A stretch of DNA of 6,293 nt, from assembly GCA_030838815.1 (NCBI GenBank), contig JAUZEX010000681.1:1-6293 (forward strand), read 5' to 3'. The notes under the pieces are model-generated. The model ran no database searches. It was not told the origin of the DNA and saw only the letters and a program-made list of their open reading frames with translations. Position 1 is the stretch's first letter. Each line of letters opens with the position of its first letter. Both the position numbers and the translations under genes were made by a program. Below, in pieces: positions 5,332 to 6,293 of the stretch. Source of the DNA: Actinomycetota bacterium. Lineage in GTDB: Bacteria; Actinomycetota; Acidimicrobiia; IMCC26256; BP-133.

Positions 5332-6189
5332 GTGGAGCGGCCCATCGCTGCCGTCGCCGTTTCCGACCCCGCCGACCCCAGGGTCGACGACTACCGGGAC
5401 CTGCACGACGCCCGGGTCCGGCGCCGGATGGAGACCGCCGGGGACGGCCACCCCGGGTTCTTCGTGGCCGAGGGGGCCCACGCCCTCCGTCGGCTCCTGG
5501 CGTCCGGCCGGCGGATCCGGTCCGTCCTGGTCGACGGCATCCGTCTGGAGGGGCTGGGCGCCGAACTGGCCCGCCTCGGCGCGCCGGTGCTGGTGGCCGA
5601 CCAGCCGACCCTCCAGGCCGTGGCCGGTTTCCCGGTCCACCGGGGCGTGCTGGCCGCCGCCGACCGGTGGCCGCTCCCCGACCCGTCCGCCGTCCTGGGC
5701 GGGGCCCGGCGGGTCGCCGTCCTGGAGGACATCAACGACCACGAGAACCTGGGGGTCATCTTCCGCAGCGCCGGCAGCCTGGGCCTCGACGCCGTGCTCC
5801 TCTCCCCCCGGTGCTGCGATCCCCTCTACCGGCGGTCGGTGCGGGTCTCGATGGGCCACGTGCTGTCCGTGCCCTGGACGCGCCTGGCGCCGTGGCCGGA
5901 GGCGATCTCCACCGTGCGCGACGCCGGGTTCACCCTGGCCGCCCTCACGCCGGCCGCCGACGCCGAACCGCTGGCCGGATGGGATCCCGGCCCCGGGGAG
6001 CGCGTCGCCGTCCTCCTCGGCGCCGAGGGGCCCGGCCTCTCCCCCGCCGTCCTGGCCGCCGCCGACCGGCGCCTGACGATTCCCATGCGGTCGGCCGCCG
6101 ACTCCCTCAACGTCGCCAGCGCGGCGGCGATCGCCTTCTATGCCGCTACCGTAACAAGAACCTCAGAAACCTCAGAAACAACAAAGTAG
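5332..6189 (+). CDS. TrmH/SpoU-family RNA 2'-O-methyltransferase
   Basis: A 285-residue SPOUT methyltransferase that would methylate a ribose 2'-OH of rRNA or tRNA using S-adenosylmethionine. An N-terminal substrate-binding domain (about 1-120, with FFVAEGAHALRRLL at 43-56) precedes the knotted catalytic domain: motif 1 ENLGVIFRSA (138-147) with N139 and R145, motif 2 LLGAEGPGLS (228-237), and motif 3 IPMRSAADSLNVAS (250-263). All are intact. The start region DPADPRVDDYRDL resembles stand-alone mycobacterial members of Rv0881 type rather than TsnR or RlmB, so I give no symbol and no target base. The GTG start has only a poor SD and follows the previous stop by 7 bp. The last 12 or so residues (from TVTRTSETSETTK) are coded by abruptly AT-rich repetitive DNA and look added to the normal family end. 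Confidence 0.92.
   Translation: MERPIAAVAVSDPADPRVDDYRDLHDARVRRRMETAGDGHPGFFVAEGAHALRRLLASGRRIRSVLVDGIRLEGLGAELARLGAPVLVADQPTLQAVAGFPVHRGVLAAADRWPLPDPSAVLGGARRVAVLEDINDHENLGVIFRSAGSLGLDAVLLSPRCCDPLYRRSVRVSMGHVLSVPWTRLAPWPEAISTVRDAGFTLAALTPAADAEPLAGWDPGPGERVAVLLGAEGPGLSPAVLAAADRRLTIPMRSAADSLNVASAAAIAFYAATVTRTSETSETTK
6159..6176 (+). repeat. 9-bp tandem repeat in the methyltransferase tail
   Basis: AACCTCAGA occurs twice in direct succession, followed by a partial third unit (AAC). It encodes the SETSET part of the C-terminal tail. It lies in the stretch 6151-6230, which has 34 G or C in 80 bases, far below the rest of the window. Confidence 0.8.
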
Positions 6190-6293
6190 ATCTCTTCTTG
6201 CAAAGTCAGCCTGGTTTCAGCCAAGATCTCCCATCCGCCCGAGCGGCGGAGAAACGCAGGACAAGCACCAGATGATGGAAGCGGGAGCGGTGC
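6190..6293 (+). other. AT-richer sequence after the methyltransferase; possible start of another gene
   Basis: No recognisable gene or tRNA lies here. The first 40 bases hold two AGATCT palindromes (6188-6193 and 6224-6229) and a direct repeat TCAGCC (6206-6211, 6217-6222). Two adjacent ATG codons (6272 and 6275) follow an AGGA at 12 bases and open a frame to the window edge (M-M-E-A-G-A-V), which could be the beginning of a downstream gene, but seven codons are too few to judge. Confidence 0.3.
6234..6250 (+). terminator. Small hairpin, possible weak terminator
   Basis: TCCGCC, loop CGAGC, GGCGGA form a perfect 6-bp GC-rich stem 45 bases after the methyltransferase stop. No T-run follows (the next bases are GAAACG), so it would not be a canonical intrinsic terminator; it could equally be a leader structure of a downstream gene. 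Confidence 0.3.

Noticed and set aside
4641..5345. Open frame upstream of the NYN gene on the minus strand, giving a 363-codon reading
   Set aside because: It is the antisense shadow of the DinB-like gene; the sequence is low-complexity Gly/Arg/Pro and the NYN domain begins at the Met at 4640.
5203..5859. A 218-codon minus-strand frame opposite the methyltransferase start
   Set aside because: Antisense shadow; the plus strand carries both the end of the DinB-like gene and the conserved SPOUT enzyme.
6187..6293. Readthrough extension of the methyltransferase past its TAG (the frame stays open to the window end)
   Set aside because: About 100 open bases are expected by chance, the extension has no recognisable sequence, and the protein already exceeds the normal family end.

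Overview
This is a very GC-rich window of bacterial chromosome, most likely from an actinobacterium, possibly of the Acidimicrobiia type. The evidence is an F420-type luciferase-like oxidoreductase, DUF2630 and DUF1360 proteins, a mycothiol-type maleylpyruvate isomerase-fold protein, and several starts that look leaderless with a TANNNT box 7-8 bases upstream. The taxon is inferred; there is no rRNA or other strong marker.

Layout: (1) 1-702, plus strand: the C-terminal part of a luciferase-like oxidoreductase, cut by the left edge and carrying a small in-frame tandem repeat. (2) 685-2276, minus strand: a two-gene unit, a sigma-70 family factor followed 5 bp later by a GNAT acetyltransferase. 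A SigH/SigR-like promoter (GGAAC-N18-GTT) lies upstream. The sigma reading frame has no ATG, GTG or TTG at the position that the conserved protein and the Shine-Dalgarno (SD) sequence require; an ATC codon sits there. (3) 2476-3974, minus strand: ribonuclease Z followed by a DUF1360 membrane protein, probably one transcript. (4) 4018-4263, plus: a small DUF2630 protein, divergent from RNase Z and convergent with the next gene. (5) 4254-4640, minus: a YacP/Rae1-like NYN-domain protein. (6) 4680-6189, plus: a DinB/maleylpyruvate isomerase-fold protein and a SpoU/TrmH-family RNA 2'-O-methyltransferase, probably co-transcribed. (7) About 6150-6293: an abrupt AT-richer stretch with a 9-bp tandem repeat, the odd tail of the methyltransferase and a small hairpin.

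The genes are mostly compact housekeeping functions. Three act on RNA (RNase Z for tRNA 3' ends, the NYN-domain protein, the SPOUT methyltransferase) and one redirects RNA polymerase (the sigma factor). I see no phage, CRISPR, toxin-antitoxin or biosynthetic system. The points most worth checking are the non-canonical start and diverged DNA-contact residues of the sigma factor, its likely stress-sigma-driven promoter, and the two short low-GC repeat patches at 421-468 and 6151-6230.
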